64,000 nt of DNA. It comes from Channa striata (lineage: Eukaryota > Chordata > Actinopteri > Anabantiformes > Channidae). The stretch covers positions 21,524,040 to 21,588,039 of the forward strand of contig CM065170.1 in NCBI GenBank assembly GCA_033026295.1, in the 5' to 3' direction. Every line of letters starts with the position of its first letter. Position 1 is the stretch's first letter. Shown here one piece after another: positions 59,380 to 64,000 of the stretch. Below the pieces are notes generated by a model. That model was given only the letters and a program-made list of their open reading frames with translations. It was not told the origin of the DNA and did no database searches. The translations under genes were made by a program, and so were the position numbers.

Positions 59380-62235
59380 TTTCAAAATAAAAGTGGTTTT
59401 CCACCAGATACTCTTAACTGACTCCTGTAGGCTTGGGGAAAAGATAATAGTGAGAAATATTCTTGACTATGATGTCAGTAGCATGTTATCTGAACAAGTA
59501 GGATGACTGTTGTAGCATCCATGTGACCCAACAAAGGGATGTAGCTTGGACACACAGATCGATTCCTTTTGTCAAAGGTATCTCATCATTACACCGCTCC
59601 CAGGACAAGACAACAGAAACCCTTTGGTCCACATACAGAGGAATGTGAATGAAAATAACCAAACCACATCTGGTTTCAGATTATTGAGCCACATAAATGG
59701 CTCTGAAATAACATTGCTGTCTAGAACTCATACAATTAACATAAACCTATCAAAGACCCCCCACTGCTGATAATCTAACCAATACTCAAAACTGTCCTCT
59801 AACTCAAACATTACAATCCTTTTATTAAGACTGGTACCAACCACATCTACAGAAGGAAAAACAGGACAGCAAAAGCTTAACCGACATCCCCAAGAAATAC
59901 ATCTTTCTTTATGTTAATTATTAATTTTCTAGTTTGTCCTTTCTCCAATTATCCTTATAGCGCACAACCTTTTTCAATCTTTCCTTACTTTTTGTAACTA
60001 ATTTTTTAGATCTGAAACATCCGATTTTGTTTTGAATTGGGAACGCTGATATAAACTATTCTAAATTAAGTCTTGAGATTATTATTCAATATTTGTTCCT
60101 TTATTAAGCTGGATCCAACATTGTTGGCTCCATACAGCCTTTTTGCCACATCCAAGATGCAGCACTTGATTCGGCTTATAGAATCCAGTTCCCCACTTTA
60201 AGGAATATTAATGTTACCACATTATTAGTAACTTCAATGTCGCATATCACTTCACGGCTTGGTGTATACCAAGAAAGCCTCAAAGAGAAGTATAGGCTCA
60301 GGAAATCTGTGCATTTTATCATGCAAACACAAGAAATAAAGGGTTTATTCCACAAACTTTAATTTAATAAATCCAAAATCACTGCTTGACTCAGAGTATT
60401 GTGTGACTGTGATAAAAGGGAGGACAAGACAGAAATAGGCAGGACAACTGATGAAAAGAACATGTTTCTTTGTTATCACTTCTGAAAAATGAAACATTTC
60501 CAAACATTCATTCTTGGCATTGGTTAAGTTCCATAATTAAAGATCTGAAAGGAATAATGGAACTTTAAAAGGCATCATTATATATACTGGATAGAAGACA
60601 ATGACGACTGAAAATTTGCATGGCAAACACAAAATATTGCTGGTAAAAAAATTGTGAATTTGGTGGTTAAATATTACACATGCATTAGAAAACTGCTAGC
60701 AGATTGCACATTATAATGACAGAAGTCAAAATTACTCTGATCAGCAGAAAAGTTTTGAATACAGTGATTCTAATATTTTAGGCAGTGATTTATAAATGGC
60801 AAAAGCTAGATATAAACAAGAGACACATGTATTGTATAACATTCACTACAACGAAGAAAGTACTGATGTGACTGATACATTTACCTACTCAACTGCTTTT
60901 TGCGGTAAAACAGTATAGTATACAGAATTATTGTTGAACTGATGTCACCAGATATTGTGCAGACACTTTGAATTCGAGCATTTCCAGCTGTAGAATCTAA
61001 CTGATGTACAGCATCAGTTGATATTATTGTAAATAATTTTATCACAGAAATTACAGCATAGTCTTCAATGTGTAAACAGACATATCAGTGAACAAATGCT
61101 AAAGCTAAAGTATATTAGATGTTATCTACCACCCTACACATCACTTCATTGAAGAAGCATAACAGTTCAGTGTTTGTTCTTGGGGTCATCTTCACCAAGT
61201 AGTTTATGTTAAAATTGGCAATCCTTCTAAATTACTAAAAGACATGCACATCAACTTCCTCTTGAAGGACAACAACAATGATTTTCCATCTGTGTTGACA
61301 GGCTGCTGGATTACTGTATATAGGTTTTTTAAAGGCTTTATTGTGTCTAGAGGGAGCTAAGTGAAGACATGAATGGCCCCAAATGATAAATTAATCTGGC
61401 CTGAAGAGCAGATGTTAGAAAGATATGAGGTGAGCAGACCTCTGTAGCTGCTCCAGGTCTATTATGCATTACACTGACACACTGAACACCCCAACTGTGT
61501 TTGAGCACCAAAGTTTTGACAAAGAAAAATAATATATGATCTCTGTGGTTCTTTTGATTGATTGACTTTTTTGAGTCTGATAATTCCACATTAGTTAAGA
61601 ATTGCACAGTGCACAGCCGCAGACTGGTCAGAGTGACCCTAGTCCACTGCAAAATTAGTTACACCAGGTAATATTATTGTTGTGGCTGATCAGTGATCCT
61701 ATGCAACTTAACTACTAGAGCAAGTATGCTTTTTTTAGGGAACATAATCCACTACAAAATATTATGTCTCTACTGCAAAGTATTATTGAAATAAATGAAG
61801 CATTAAGTTTGAAAACAGAAATCATCAGTGTCTTGTCAAATTCTTATAAACATTAATTTCACATACAACATGTAAAACAAACTACGACGAAAGCCTTGTT
61901 CAGAGTATTAGAACTGTATATTATCCAGCAAGAAAAGTCAAACTGGCTCAAAACATCTAACAGATCTAAAACCTCTCTCTACTTGTTTCTCTGGAGGTGA
62001 TCTTATGTTTTTACTTTTGCCAACCTGTGAGATGTGAGCGACTAATGATGGACTGGCCCTGTGCACACCAGCACAGAAAAAAAAAAGCCAACAACATAAA
62101 TTGTCTTTAGACACTCTTTAGACAGTCGTATTGTCAAAATTCAACTTGTATCAAAAGCAGGACCACAACAAAATTGACCTATATCTGACTTGAATAATTC
62201 AGATTTTGTTTGTTTGCATCTCCATCAAAAATTTT
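59380..62235. other. Intergenic AT-rich DNA, no gene seen
   Basis: Short open frames at 59546-59770 and 61347-61652 have no domain character. No RNA gene or repeat was assigned. Confidence 0.45.
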
Positions 62236-62239
62236 TTTA

Positions 62240-64000
62240 ACTCAACTCAACTCAACTTTATTTATAAAGCCCTTTAAAACAGTTTTGGCTGACCAAAGTG
62301 CTGTACACAGCTACAAAAAACAAGACAATATATAAAACAGTGACTAGTAAATAAAATGACAATAAAACAAGAGAGTAAAACAAAGGAACAAACACAGAGT
62401 CCTCATGCTGAATTAAAAGCCAGAGAATAAAAATGGGTCTTCAAATAAGTTTTAAAAATGGACAATGAAGGTGCCTGCCTAATGTGTAGTGGTAGGGCAT
62501 TCCACAGTTTGGGTGCTGCTACGGCGAAAGCTCTGTCCCCTCTAGGCTTGCGCCGTGACTTTGGTACTGTCAGGAGAAGCTGGTCAGCTGACCTGAGAGA
62601 CCGGGAAGGAGCATAGGGGATAAGTAGCTCGGCAAGATAAGTGGGGGCAAGACCATGTAAAGATTTAAAAACAAATAAAAGAATTTTAAAATGAACTCTA
62701 AAATGCACAGGCAACCAATGGAGAGTCGTCAGGATGGGAGTTATGTGCTCCCTCTTACGTGCCCCAACCATGAGACGAGCAGCAGCATTTTGGACCAGTT
62801 GGAGACGTGCAAGGGAGGAATGATTTACTTCAAAATACAGTGCGTTACAGTAATCCAGCCGAGTAATAAAGGAAGGCATGGATTACTGTTTCAAAGTGCT
62901 GCCGTGAAACAAAAGGCTTTACCTTAGCCAACTGCCTAAGGTGAAAAAAGCCAGATTTAACAACGGCACTAATTTGGTGATGCAATTTAAAATCACTGTC
63001 CATCTTAAAACCTAGATTTGAAACAATCTGCTTTTCAAACTGTGCCAAAGGGCCAAGGTCAAGTAGGGAGGGTTTACCAGAGCCATTTGGACCGAACACC
63101 ATCACCTCTGTTTTTTTATTGTTAAACTTTAAAAAACTTAGTGCCATCCATTCCTTAATGTCATTAAGGCATAAGAGAAGTGATTTTAGACTGAAGTCAT
63201 CACTTTTCTTCAGTGGCATATAAATTTGAGTATCATCAGCATAACAATGAAAGGAGATCCCATGTTTCCTCAGGATGGAACCTAGAGGAAGTATATACAG
63301 GGAAAAAAGGAGAGGCCCTAAAATTGACCCTTGAGGAACTCCATATAACAGGGGGGCTGAAGATGATTCATAACCAGCAAGGTTTACACTCATGGTTCTG
63401 TCCGCCAAATAGGACCTAAACCACTTCAAAGCGGTACCATGAATGCCCACCAGCTGGTGCAGCCGTGTTAATAAGATGTTATGGTCCACAGTATCAAAAG
63501 CAGCAGTCAGATCTAGCAAGACAAGGATCATAAAATCACCAGCATCAGTTGCTAGGAGAATGTCGTTAAAGACCCTTATCAATGCTGACTCTGTGCTATG
63601 CAAGGCTTTAAAACCAGACTGAAAAACCTCTAAAAGATTTTGCTCCGCTAAAAAAGATTTCAGTTGGACATAAACAATTTTCTCTAGGATTTTAGAGATG
63701 AAGGGCAGCTTGGAGATAGGCCTGAAATTAGCCAACTCAGTGTGGTCGAGACCTGGTTTCTTAAGCAGGGGTTGTATCACTGCATGTTTGAAATTTGCCG
63801 GAACGACACCAGAAGTCAGGCTTCCGTTTATAATTAGCAAAACCAACTGCCCTATACTGGGGAAAACCTCTTTAAGAAAAGGAGGAGGCAAAGCATCTCG
63901 AGGGGAGCCTGATGGCTTGATGTGGCTAATAACTTCCTCCAAAAGTTAGAGTGTTACGGGCTCAAACATATCAAACACAGCCAAACAAGGAGCACAATCA
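62240..64000 (-). mobile_element. L2-type LINE with almost intact reverse transcriptase, cut by window edge
   Basis: The 3' end is at the left with CTCAA repeats (62240-62257) and the complement of GGGCTTTATAAATAAAGTTG. The long minus-strand frame 63942-62845 encodes reverse transcriptase: FRPISKLPFISKILEK, LLDLTAAFDTVDHNIL, GVPQGSILGPLLFSLY and CYADDTQIYMP, with the catalytic Asp pair present. A one-base shift near 62870 passes the frame to 62879-62403, which completes the C-terminus (TRLDYCNALYF to FYSLAFNSA). An in-frame TAA lies at 63948-63946. The endonuclease part is beyond 64000. Two lesions over 1.5 kb make this the best preserved L2-type copy here. Confidence 0.9.

Overview
The window is nuclear DNA from a teleost fish. 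Three things point there: a FISNA-NACHT-LRR-B30.2 receptor of the type expanded in teleosts (NLR-C, usually annotated NLRC3-like), an MXRA5 (adlican) gene with vertebrate exon structure, and many fish-type retroelements (Rex1-like and L2/Maui-like LINEs, a Rex6/R2-like LINE, tRNA-derived SINEs, Tc1 and hAT relics). Genes have introns, intergenic DNA is AT-rich, and a 100-base N run at 58039-58138 marks an assembly gap. I cannot name the species.

NLR region (1 to about 16.6 kb). One complete 12-exon receptor lies on the plus strand (7958-14716, about 1238 aa). Around it are three broken paralogues: an inverted copy at 1-1198 with two stop codons and an internal deletion, a plus-strand relic at 4651-6404, and a relic of N-terminal exons at 16048-16608. 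This looks like birth and death of NLRs in a local cluster.

Middle region (about 16.6-26.5 kb). There is no recognisable intact gene. It holds LINE 3' ends, a decayed retroviral-type protease, two copies of a short teleost repeat, a hAT end, a Tc1 end and one unexplained pair of exon-like segments (20544-20789).

mxra5 region (26.5-37.1 kb, minus strand). Seven coding exons encode a secreted matrix protein of about 2510 aa: signal peptide, leucine-rich repeats, two Ig domains, a Ser/Thr-rich linker and ten more Ig domains. A non-coding first exon with a good splice donor lies upstream. The large exon carries two one-base frame breaks, at about 34359 and in an A8 run at 32222-32229. As written, the protein would stop after the LRR domain at about 286 aa. 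Everything else in the gene is open and conserved, so assembly error or a very recent mutation are the leading explanations.

Repeat-rich region (37-64 kb). It is dominated by mobile elements: a Tc1 relic with a nested LINE tail, a nearly full-length but inactivated Rex1-like LINE (42531-45916), a Rex6/R2-like LINE end, a layered stack of L2-type LINEs and SINEs (49.9-53.7 kb), a hAT start, a probable solo LTR (54120-54993) and an L2-type LINE running off the right edge with an almost intact reverse transcriptase (62240-64000). I found no cellular gene after mxra5.

All exon boundaries were read by eye from splice signals, phase and homology between copies, without alignment software.
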